Positions 54,382-64,000 of a stretch of 64,000 nt of DNA are shown here, piece by piece. Both the position numbers and the translations under genes were made by a program. This stretch comes from Riptortus pedestris. Lineage: Eukaryota > Arthropoda > Insecta > Hemiptera > Alydidae. The notes under the pieces are model-generated. The model ran no database searches and was not told the DNA's origin. It worked only from the letters and a program-made list of their open reading frames with translations. Each line of letters begins with the position of its first letter. Position 1 is the first letter of the stretch. The stretch lies in contig CM032233.1 in the NCBI GenBank assembly GCA_019009955.1, forward strand, positions 14,397,001 through 14,461,000, read 5' to 3'.

Positions 54382-56574
54382 TTTATTTATTTTTTTAGTT
54401 ATCCATAACAGTTTTAGTTATTTCATTTATTGATATTTATATTCTCTTTAATTTATTTATTAGTTTTTTATTATTCTAGATTATATTTCCTCCACACCTT
54501 TCTTATAGTCATATTTTGACAATTTATAAAGAAATAGAAGAATATCATGGGAGTCAATATGAGGAAATGTAGGAAATGCCACAGTGCGGTGCCAAGAGAA
54601 AATTAAATACCCTTTTGTAGGGTTACTGTTTAAGGGCGAAATATCTAATTACATAAGCGTGCTTTTAAATGATAATAAATTTAGTGAGCATTAAAAAATA
54701 ATACGGGGAGCCGTTAAAAAAACAAATAGGTGTTAATTGGTCCAAAACAGCCAGAGACTGATTCTGAATAAGTTAGTCAATGAGAAGTGAACACCTAAGG
54801 CCACAAATTAAAGTGGAAAATCTGTGTTCTAATATTGAAGTGTGATTGAGGAGTTTGAACACGTTCCCACATAAGCTCTTAAATAAATGGGACTTGGAAT
54901 GTTGACATTCTCAGCCTTAAGCCTCAGATGGTATGAGGAGTCAACCCCTCCATGTGTATATTCCAACATCTATTTGACTTGAGAGTTTACTTAGTTAATA
55001 ATTCAGATCCTGGGGATTCCACCACTCCTAACTTGAATTTCGATGTATTTCCTCTGCCTTCGAACAGCTTATTTGGCAGGATACAAATTGGTGATTTGTG
55101 CAAATACTCATTTTTTTTGTGTGTGAATGACTTTTCAGAATTTTTTTAATTTAAGAACAAAAAAAAACTGTCAGCTATTAGTGGCCAAAGAACCGATTCA
55201 TTCTGTTACTGCTTGAGAATGATGAAAAAGAATTCTTCATAGTTAAATGGCAAAGGTCATAAACAAAAACTCATTTTTTTTTTCAAGTAGGCTTTATTCA
55301 AAATTTCCCTATACATGTTTTGTGGTCTATATGCCACCTCTTCAGGGGTCACATTAATTTATAAAATTCCCAAAATAATTCTAACGTTATAATGTTATAA
55401 ACATTATAATGTTAACTAAAGTAATGCACATGTTAAATTTAATTACACACTGTTTACATACATTTTTGAAGTGCTCGCACTTCTTATACTCCTTGAAACG
55501 AATCTTTCGCACTGGGGAGACCGTTGAAACTGAGGTTCCCTTAGAAGGTTTTGTCAAATGACTTTAAATCGATTATTTTCAGGTCCAAAAAATATATTTT
55601 TGGGCTTTGGAGGGGGAATAAAATAATTTTAAAAAAGTGTTAGGCTCTGGTCAACTCAAAAGAGGGGAAATATGCCAAAATAAACACACACATAAGTAAA
55701 AAATATTAAAATAAATCCGTCTTACACCTGAAGCATTTACCCTGAAAGAAACGGTTTCGAAGGGTAAGAGATTGGAAAGAGGGTGAAGGACAATATTTTT
55801 TAAGAGGAATGGAGGGTATCCTCACCGATCATAGGTCTGGATAAACTCCAGGAGTAGGCAAAGATGATTTGGTGCGTATGCCCCGGAAAAAATCAGCTTG
55901 TGTCATCAAGGGAAGTGGACTCCCACAGAAAAGGAGATCAGGTCTCTGTGATACAACCATTAACACTGAAACAATAGTTGTCTTGCAACAGCTTGTCGTG
56001 GAAGCATGGTGGATCGTTAGGAGGTGAGCAGGTGGTTCGTAGATCGCAAAACCGGCCCCAAATTCAAATTTAACTCATAGGCGCGTAATAGGGAATCCAT
56101 TTGATTGCCTCTCACAAATAATTATCCTTTGTACAAAAAATTTTAATTATAAAAAAAATAATGAACAATATTATTTTAGTTGACACTTATAAATGTTTTA
56201 ATGTAACATAGAATTATCTTTGGTATTTTATAAATAAATGTGATTATTTGTAGAAAATCAATGGCTCCGAAGAGGTGTAAACCTGTAGGGCCATTTTGAA
56301 AAGGTCTGCGTGTCATTAAAAGGAGTTTTTGTTGGTGATCCTTGCCACTAAACTAAATATATGAATAAAATCATGGAAAGAATTAAAAATATATTTTTTT
56401 TTTTTTTTTTTGAATCTGCGTAAAGTGGTTCTTTGGCAACATGGACTATATGTAACGTATTTTTTCCGTAGCTCTAACAGGAGTTTGGGGTCATGGGAAG
56501 GGGTTGACTATTATGTCAAAACGTATCAGCATCTCTGATAATATTGATTTAAAAAGAATGCAAAGTAAGAATAA
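54382..56574. other. Largely unassigned stretch
   Basis: Contains the hammerhead-like motif at 55311-55348. A block at about 55730-56060 has more even base composition (TGCCCCGGAAAAAATCAGCT, GCAACAGCTTGTCGTGGAAG) and reads like decayed coding sequence of an unknown element. Confidence 0.4.
55311..55348 (-). ncRNA. Hammerhead-like motif with a core change
   Basis: The minus strand reads CCCCTGAAGAG, then stem GTGG-CATATAGA-CCAC, then AAAACATGT, followed by TTTTGAATAAAGCCTACTTG. The GAAA core is changed to AAAA, so it should be inactive. The rest matches 20020-20053 and 18340-18371. Confidence 0.4.
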
Positions 56575-56755
56575 AATTAAATTATTTATTACCGTCCACT
56601 TTTTGCAACTAAGGCTAATTAGGACGGGTTATCTACAGGTTCCCACCCTTTCCTAGCCAGGGTGGAACTAAAGTTTTTATTTAATGAATTCTGTCACTAA
56701 ATAAATTTCTATTGCCCAGGCGAGAATCTAGGTTTGCCATGTGAGATTAAGAAAA
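56575..56755 (-). repeat. SINE family A copy
   Basis: The plus strand starts with the tail (TTATTTATTACCGTCCACTT), then GGCTAATTAGGACGGGTTAT and CTAGCCAGGGTGG, and reaches the B-box region (GCCCAGGCGAGAATCTAGG). The A-box end is lost. Confidence 0.75.
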
Positions 56756-56939
56756 AAGTAAGAATAGCTTTCAGGATATATTTTGCCGGATTAAGCATAT
56801 TTTTTTGGAGAATAAAAATTCGCTATATTCCCTTAAGACTTCCAGTTACAGGCCCATACTAGTATCCCACAGCATCTGCAGCCTTTTAAGGGATTGTATG
56901 TATATTTTAAGGGATCCCGGAAATAGAAAAGAGTTATCA

Positions 56940-57153
56940 TTAGTTAATTATTAACGTCCACTTTGTGCTACTAAGGCTAATTGGGACGGGTTATCAACAG
57001 ATTACCGCCTTTAACTCAAGCCAGAGTGGGACTATGCATTTTATTTAAAGAGTTCGTAACTAAATAAATTCCTATTACCCAGGCGGGAATAGAACTTACG
57101 ACTCCAGGTTTACTATGACCAATGCCCTAACTCGTATGGCTAACCTGAGCCCC
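56940..57153 (-). repeat. SINE family A, near full length
   Basis: Tail to head on the plus strand: AATTATTAACGTCCACTTTG, GGCTAATTGGGACGGGTTAT, AATTCCTATTACCCAGGCGG, GGTTTACTATG and the A-box side CGTATGGCTAACCTGAG. Only about 185 bp from another copy in the same orientation. Confidence 0.75.
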
Positions 57154-57458
57154 TCTCATTTCTTTATTCATAGAATTTGGTCTTTTTTGAGTCAAACTCA
57201 GGGCATCCCTTACGAGTCTATAAGAAAAAAAAACTGTCATCATGAGTTATTTATTAAAACTCAAATCCTTAGAAGCAGTCCTTTTTCCCGTAATTGAATA
57301 CTTAAATTAGTACTCTTTTCTACGCTGAGGATCATAAACCAAACATGTGGTCTTCCATACTACCCTGTACTGTGTAATTGATTTCTTGACCAACGATTGA
57401 GTTAAGATTTGAACTAAAGTAGCTCCCAAAAAACTACTAAGCAAAGTCCGTAATACAC

Positions 57459-58213
57459 AAGTCCGTCACGCAGGGGCTGCGTAAACTAAGCAGATTTCCC
57501 ACATGAAGTTTAACGATATATAAATCTACACACCGGTAACATAACACCACCATGAATATAAGGTGAAAAAATACAAACGATAATAAGAAACCTCCCAACA
57601 TAAAGCATCTGAAATGTAAACAAACAGTTCTGCCAAACGTCTTACCGGGAGGAAAAACAATTACTGTAATATATCTGAATATAACGTATTAATTTGATTG
57701 AAAACTATTTACTATATCTAGTACTGAAATTTATTATGAAACAGAATAATTTTTATCTCAATCAATCACATTTTAGTTGTCCAAAAACTAAGAAGGGAGG
57801 AGGTCACGATAACATATTTGCAAATATCTCGTATAATTAATGTCTCTTGAAAACAATATTTGGTACTTTAGCTTCGAATGATGTGGTTTATTACGTAACT
57901 GAGTATTGTTTATGTAACATGAGTAGAAGTGGGGGTTTGCTGAAGGCTGAAAACTGAAAAATGCAAATATCTCGCTTAATATTCAAGATAGGGAATAAAT
58001 GTATATAATAATATTTATAGTACATTTAATTTGCTATAAGATTGATTCTATTATCAAAATTCTCCCCCTCTAAACCCCCTCTCCCCCTGGTCTGATTTCA
58101 GCCGTTAACGAATTTTATCTCCTAGGTAGGATCGATGGACATTTGAAGAAAAATTTCAAAAATCGAGTCACGACCTCAATAGCTAATTTCCCTGAAGGGA
58201 AATCTGCTAATAA
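57459..58213 (-). mobile_element. HINE-like element, long subtype, without microsatellite
   Basis: From AAGTCCGTCACGCAGGGGCT to GAAGGGAAATCTGCTAATA. The long-subtype block (ATGTAAACAAACAGTTCTGC, ATAACGTATTAATTTGATTG) is present. The (TA)n tract and its flanks are deleted: TTAACGAATTTTATCTCCTA...GGTAGGATCGATGG joins both sides directly. Confidence 0.8.
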
Positions 58214-58554
58214 CAGAAATTTCTAATATATTTAACTAAAGTTAAGCGGTTACTATTCAATCCTAATTTGTTATTCAAAACATTATCAATATATTCTCTC
58301 CCTACTCAGTCCATCTTCGGTACTTAAAACAACGTGGAAAATGAAAATAATAATCATTGATAGTATGCATCATCTACCCCTTTCCCGCCAAACGCCGACT
58401 CAAGTCAGCGGGTGTATCAAAGCTGGCCTAGTGCAGGCTGTCATTGTGTTTCCACAAAATCCGCATGTTGTGCTAATTTAGCATTATTTTGTTTAAATTA
58501 TTGTAATTTGAGTTATTCTAAAATTTAAATCATCAGTCTGTTACAATAATTCAC

Positions 58555-58710
58555 TTGATAGGGGAAATATATAACTCTGATTTGAAAAGGCATTCCAGCC
58601 AATATTTCTTAAAAAGTTGTAATAAAATATTTTACACATACCACTTGAAGTATAACGAAGGTAAATATTTGGAAATATAACAATAGGCAATATAACAACC
58701 ATTTGATCTA
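58555..58710 (+). repeat. Unnamed interspersed repeat (pair with 51705-51850)
   Basis: GAAAAGGCATTCCAGCCAAT, CCACTTGAAGTATAACGAAG and CCATTTGATCTA match the 51705 copy in the same order and orientation. Confidence 0.55.
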
Positions 58711-59215
58711 CGAGAACGTACCTGCGATCTGAGTCTAAAATGTTAATCATGAGTATAATTTCCTTAAGACACTTTATGTCTTAGGAATTTCAGAATAAAA
58801 TTTAGTGTCACCATTTCAAAGAATTTTTATATATATAAAACAATATTCTTTGGTGTAAAATGCATTCTGTGGATGATAGAGGCAGGTAAGGAAGTTGGTC
58901 CCATTTTTAGAGTACTCACATCTGCCATCTCAAGGGCTCTCCATCTTGAGTGGATTCTGCCCTCTACACATGATCGATTTTATTAACTTCAGCCGTCAGC
59001 ACAACCTCGTAACAATAAATATTTCTATCTAGATAAAATAAAGGGGAGATTGATGGATTAAATTATTTTCATTTTTCTTTAATTATAAAGTTTGTAGTGG
59101 GTTTCAACTTTCCGAGCGGGTATTTTAATTATCATTTTATTTTTAGCCTTTGTAAGACCCGTGCTATTGTAGATCCCTCCCCCCCCCCCGTGGACTAATA
59201 TAAAAATAGTTTTGT

Positions 59216-59336
59216 TCGTCCTTATTTTCGTCATCTCCTGGGTAGGATCGATGGACATTTTTAGAAATGTTTCAAAAATCGCGTCATGAGTACGACCTCA
59301 ATAGCTGATTTCCCTTAAGGGAAATCTGCTAAAATT
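59216..59336 (-). mobile_element. HINE-like 5'-end fragment
   Basis: TTATTTTCGTCATCTCCTGG...ATCGCGTCATGAGTACGACC...AAGGGAAATCTGCTAAAA. It lacks everything beyond the GTCCGTTC position. Confidence 0.8.
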
Positions 59337-59452
59337 CGTCATATCAATAATCAATAAGAAGCAGATAGTTCTTCCTTGTGACGACCTCAAACTAAAAATT
59401 AAATAAATATTATTTAATTAGGATTGAAGCGTATGAAACAAAGTGTAGCCAT

Positions 59453-60106
59453 AAAAGTCCGTCACGCAGGGGCTGCGTAAACTAAGCAGATTTCCCTCGT
59501 GATGTTTAACAATAGATAAATCTACATACTGGTAACACATTAGCTCCGTCAACATCAAGTGAATAAATACGAAAGACAATAAGAAACCTCCAGACGGGAA
59601 GCACCTGAAACGTAAACAAACAGGTGTGCCCACTAATCACAGGAAAGAAAAACAATTACGGAAATATATCAGAATATAACATATTAATTTTATTGAAAAC
59701 TGTTTACTATATCTATTACTGTAATATATAATGAAGCAGAATAATTTTTATCTCAATCAATCAAATTTTAGTAGCCCAAGACCTTAAGAAGTCACCCAAG
59801 AAGGGGGGGGGGCACGATAACATATTTCCATTTATCTCATATAATAAAGGTCTCTTGAAAATTATTTCTGGTATTTAAGCTTCGAATAATGTGGTTTATT
59901 ACATAACAGAGTATTGTTTATGTAACATGAGTAGAAGTGGAGGTTTGCTGAAGGCTCAAAACTGAAAAATTTAAATATCTCGATTAATATTCAAGATGGA
60001 GAATAAATCTATATAACGATATTTATAGTACATTTAATTTCAATAAGATTGGTTCTGTACATTTTTTGATCCGATGTATGGTAACGGAGATATTTCGAAT
60101 TTTTGA
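59453..60106 (-). mobile_element. HINE-like element, long subtype, 5'-truncated
   Basis: From AAAAGTCCGTCACGCAGGGG, with the long-subtype block (AACGTAAACAAACAGGTGTG, G-run at about 59803), to GGAGATATTTCGAATTTTTG, where it stops before the microsatellite. Together with 59216-59336 it looks like one element whose ends have been separated and re-ordered. Confidence 0.75.
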
Positions 60107-60109
60107 GAA

Positions 60110-61320
60110 AAAAATCTCTTATTCTTGGTATATTGGCAGTCTTAAAATACAACACCAACCCATATACATATATTTATAAACTATGACAAACTTTGTTGAT
60201 TGTTTTTATTTAAAATTAGACCAACACTATAGGGAAACAGACAAATAGGGTCAATTTTATGCAGCGACAGGGAAAACAGAATCGAACCCAAAGACATTCA
60301 TGTACTAGCTGTATTTTTGTAACAAATTACTAAGGGTTGTCTAGGGGCGAGGTAATTAAAACCCCTCACTCCGTAATGGGTTAAACACAATAGAACGTTT
60401 TAATGAATAAACATTAACAAAAGCTCCAGAATATAGAAGAATTAGTCACTCCTTTCACTGTTTCAGTCTTAAATCGTTATTGGAGATCATGGTTACTGAG
60501 AAATTCGTCTTTATTTCTGGTGAACATATTAAACCTTTGTTTTTTCAAGTGTTTTTTTTTTCATCCCTGTTTTCCTATTTATTTATCAAATACACACATT
60601 ACATTTCATGCACCAATTTATGTGTTCGCTTGCACTGCTTCACTTCATATCTCACTTGACATGATGGGCAGAAATGCTGTTAAAATCACCTCAATTTCAA
60701 GTCAAAGCTATTTTCTGTTGACGTGGCTTCCAATTAATGTCGTTTTCCCAGAAACCAATCTCATATTAATAACAGATGTTGAGCGCATAAGTACAATTAT
60801 ATCTCATAAATATTAAAGTATTTGTATCCGTTCACCCAGTAAAGTTACGCCCCCACTCAAATAAGGGTGACATATGATTCCTCAAAAATAGAATCTCTCA
60901 AAGTAACAAGTTCTTCATGAACTAAGATACTACCCTTCCATTTTTAAGTTACTATCAGAATTCATTCATTTACTAGAAGAAAGTACATTCTTAACTCTGG
61001 ATCCAATCTACATTGGATGAACATGTTGGCACCAAGCAAACAACTTGTGGTAATTGACAAAGGATCAGAAAGTGCCAAACAAAATTCTATTGGGGGGAAA
61101 AACAAGGAACTTATCGACTATCTGGAGGCCACCCATTTAAAGACAATTATTAAATCATAATTCTAAGAAAATAATTTTATTATTTAAAATAACCCTTCTA
61201 GAATTTATAAATGACAAAATGGTTAACGAGATGCCACTCATTATTTACTGATAAAATATTTACTGTTTCAAAGCCGTGTATTACTATTCGCTGTTATTGC
61301 TAGACTTGGATTTTGGACTT
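60110..61320. other. Unassigned stretch
   Basis: No supported feature. Open frames here lack coding character. Confidence 0.5.
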
Positions 61321-61321
61321 G

Positions 61322-61409
61322 GACTTTATCTCGCAATCGAAAATTTCAAAAATCGCGTTATGAGTATAACCTCAATAGCTGATTTCCCTTAGGGGAATTC
61401 TTCTAAAAA
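61322..61409 (-). mobile_element. HINE-like 5'-end scrap
   Basis: AATTTCAAAAATCGCGTTAT, then ACCTCAATAGCTGATTTCCC, then TTAGGGGAATTCTTCTAAAA: the palindromic end with a few changes. Confidence 0.65.
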
Positions 61410-62930
61410 TATGCTGAACGAAGCGATGGGATTTTTGTCATGAGCAAACGTATTGTAATCTCAATAACTGGTGGTTTTTCCTTGAAGTGTGGCCTTTTAA
61501 ATTTCGGGGAAGGACTCCATAATTAGAAATTAAGTCGAACGTTTGTTTACTTCTTTTTATCTTTTTATTACTTACATTAAAAAGGCAATAATCCATTTAT
61601 AATATGGTCAGTCTACTTTTATTGGAAATGTCCCTTCCTCTTAAATGGTAATATTAGACTTTCTTTGAGATATTATACTGCCATATAATAAAAAAATAAA
61701 CATGTGTATGTGACTAAATTGAAGAAATTATTTTTTCTGGCCTATACTGGATCTAAAAACATGACAAACAATAGACGGCCAGTTTATAAATCTACTGTTA
61801 GGCCAATTTAAATTAGCACGTGGAAAAATGATATAACTCAACCATTGTAGATGTCCTTCCTATTGAATTATGGCACACACATACCACCCAAACGACAGGC
61901 TTGAGATATTAATATCCTAGGCAGGAAGACACAAATTCTTTATAAAAATGCAAGACCCTGTGCTAGTAGACTGTATTGGCTCAAAGAACTACTTTGTTTA
62001 AGTTTGTCAACTTGTTACAGGAATTTCACACTTACTACTTAACTGGGAACAATAGATATGCATTGAGTAATAAAGTATTAAATAATAAATACAAGCTGCT
62101 TTAAATCAATTTAACTTAATTTGGATTAATTTAATATAATTTGGGATATCTAAGTAGTAATATAACAGGGGGAAAAATTGATTTTAAGTTATGAAATAAA
62201 CGCAAATGTTGAGTTAGAATTTAATATATACATTATCACAAACAATAGAGATGGAATGACCTAAGCATAAGTGCCTAATTATATAAATCATACGCCATAT
62301 TTCAATTTCTAACACTCATTAAGTCAGATATATTGATCTGAAATAGAACATTGTTAAATAAACATTTAGATTTTTTTCATCTTCTTAAGTATTCATAAAA
62401 AGGGCAGCTTAAGATAAAGTGCTTTGGTTTCATGCTCCATTGAGTTGGAGATGAGACAAACCTCTTCACAATTTATTCTATAAACATTTCCTCTCCGATA
62501 AAATTTAAGGGCTTTATCCGGCTAAACTCTCAATTGTGCTAAAAGCCTTATCTGGGCTACATCGCTAAAGTGAAGGTATTCCTCCATTTCGAAATTAATA
62601 ATATAAATCCTATAGTCGGGAGAAAAAGACGGCTATTCAGCTCATCTAATGTCTTTCTCTATCAGCAAGTTCTCTTACTCCTATTGCTAGTGCTCGGGTC
62701 ATCAAGGCTGTAATATCCTCGGGCTTTGATATTAGCTCTGGTCATCAGTTGTTTTATTTGAACTGCTCAATTATGCTAAGGCGCACAATACTCCATTTTG
62801 TCCAATGCTAATCGCTTATTGATACATTTCGTTGGAATTGGTGCTGCTTCCTGGCATATTCAATTATTCAGATGCCTCGAAATCGGAGCAGGTTGGTATA
62901 GCACTAGCATACAGTTCTCAAATTAGCAAA
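61410..62930. other. Unassigned stretch
   Basis: AT-rich. The part 62390-62720 is less AT-rich and may be a decayed transposon coding region, but no motif is clear. Confidence 0.45.
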
Positions 62931-62935
62931 TAAAT

Positions 62936-63320
62936 ATTTTTTTTTTTTTTGGTGGTGTTATAGACCTTTAAGATACTTAGCCGCCCCCGTCAGGGACTCG
63001 AGGGATTCGAGATCAGAGTGTTTACTTAGTGAGTGACCAACTCGGTTGTACCCCGTCGTCCAAGGAGGACATTGAATGTGTTCTCTCCAGTAGACTGATG
63101 GGCATTATTGTGAGCGGAGGGTCTGTGGCTATTTCACGATGTCAGCCTACCTGTGGACGGGATCTAAGAGAGTCATAATCGTTAGTCTTCCCGAAGGGCT
63201 GTCAGACCTATATATTCTTTAGACTCCCGCTGACCCATAAGCCCTGGGGCACCAGCGAGCTCTGTTGCCGAACTCGTGAACTAATGTTCCCCCTTGGCAG
63301 GGATCGAACCTACACCTATT
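62936..63320 (-). repeat. SINE family B, long copy
   Basis: On the minus strand a B-box-like GGTTCGATCCCTGCC (63295-63309) is followed by the body (CGAGTTCGGCAACAGAGCTC, CGATTATGACTCTCTTAGAT, GTCCCTGACGGGGGC) and an A-rich end (T-run at 62936-62951 on the plus strand). It matches the interrupted copy at 22920-23880. The A-box end is cut off by the neighbouring LINE relic. Confidence 0.65.
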
Positions 63321-63334
63321 TTAGCTTTCAGCTT

Positions 63335-63570
63335 GACGGTAGTCAACTGTCATCAACTTTTGATATCAAACTAACCTCAGTTATACTTTCAATGCTGATG
63401 GTTCGGTCTCCTTCCTTACTAGACAATCTTTCCAGGACATTAATACATGCAGTGAATAGTGTAGGAGGTAAACTGTCTCCTTGTAAAACACCTCTGCTCG
63501 CATTGATTCCCCTGGATAAATCCACATCCATCTCTCTTCAAATACTTCAATTCAATCTCAGTACAAATAT
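63335..63570 (-). pseudogene. LINE reverse transcriptase fragment (QGDSLSP motif)
   Basis: The minus-strand frame at 63531-63343 reads MDVDLSRGINASRGVLQGDS, then LPPTLFTACINVLERLSS and continues to a stop. G-V-L-Q-G-D-S-L-x-P-x-L-F...I-N-x-L is RT motif B of LINE-type reverse transcriptases. The catalytic ADD region is missing downstream. The D in INVLE replaces the usual IND, consistent with decay. Confidence 0.75.
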
Positions 63571-64000
63571 ACATTATAAAGTACACGTTTTGGATTATGC
63601 TAATAATTTTGCCACTGATTCCTTAATGTTACAGTTTCCAGTATGTTAGTATGCCTTTGCTATTAATAATTAAAGAGAAAGTCTGCCGTTCATGTAGAGA
63701 TTTAGTAGTAGCCAAATACCGGATTACATCTATTTATTTCATATTTCAGAACATTATTGTTCTCATTCAGACATGAATACGCCTTTAAGATGCAAATTCT
63801 CGCTGGAGTGGGGTGAGAAGTACTATTAAAATTGAGCCTAGAATTATTCTGGTTAAGGATCTTCTTTAGAAAGTGTTTAAACAAATCAAGTAATAATAAA
63901 TAACCTATAACGCGAAATATGTATACACACAGGTGATTAAACTAGAAGTAATATTGAAAAACGTTAAGAATAGTCGCTCTAATCAGCTTTGAAAAACTAA

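Noticed and set aside
60520..60816. 98-codon plus-strand open frame
   Set aside because: AT-rich sequence without motifs, splice-site context or related copies. Not supported.

Overview
This is an AT-rich, intron- and transposon-dense piece of an animal genome, most likely an insect or other arthropod. The evidence is split exons with GT-AG introns of 2-8 kb, tRNA-derived SINEs, several non-LTR retrotransposon relics, Tc1, pogo and hAT relics, and a degraded ORF of a family I know from many arthropod genomes. I cannot place the species. Nothing bacterial, organellar or viral was seen.

Host gene: one plus-strand gene crosses the left half. Six consecutive internal exons (7144-7288, 9294-9423, 17171-17273, 24816-24914, 28433-28580, 36118-36217) join in frame into part of a secreted ADAMTS-like (ADAMTSL) matrix protein. 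It runs from the end of the cysteine-rich module ([11 protein letters not shown]) through three complete thrombospondin type 1 (TSP1) repeats and a linker. The 5' exons are outside the window. A seventh TSP1-like piece at 41276-41395 is only a candidate. The intron after 17273 must use a GC donor to keep the frame, and the spacer module expected between [11 protein letters not shown] and the next TSP1 is absent.

Repeats: about 30 copies or fragments of one non-autonomous element dominate the window. It starts with a perfect palindrome, has a (TA)n tract, carries 12-bp subterminal inverted repeats (AGCAGATTTCCC / GGGAAATCTGCT), and ends with a stem-loop (ACGCAG-CCC-CTGCGT) followed by GACGGACTTTT. 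This architecture resembles Helentron-associated interspersed elements (HINE/DINE-1-like). Short and long subfamilies share both ends, and copies are nested in each other and arranged head to tail.

Around these lie a solo LTR (513-1099), two SINE families, 3' ends of non-LTR elements (RNase H type at 48.86-49.93 kb and 42.39-42.98 kb; RT fragments near 33.6, 45.4 and 63.4 kb; C-termini at 34.2 and 53.6 kb), and a pogo/Tigger-like element with a transposase tail carrying a PIP-box-like motif (5278-6147). There are also a Tc1-like element (25082-25697), a hAT derivative with an NTCTAGAN target duplication (23220-23788), several MITEs, large foldback elements (39.1, 42.0, 43.7-44.9, 48.5-50.4 kb) and a roughly 0.9-kb GATA-rich minisatellite (31.7-32.6 kb). 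Some foldback arms and three or four other sites carry a hammerhead-like CTGANGAR-stem-GAAAC motif whose stem sequence differs between sites while staying paired.

From 36 to 64 kb I find no convincing host exon other than the 41.3-kb candidate. That half is intron or intergenic DNA filled with transposon relics.
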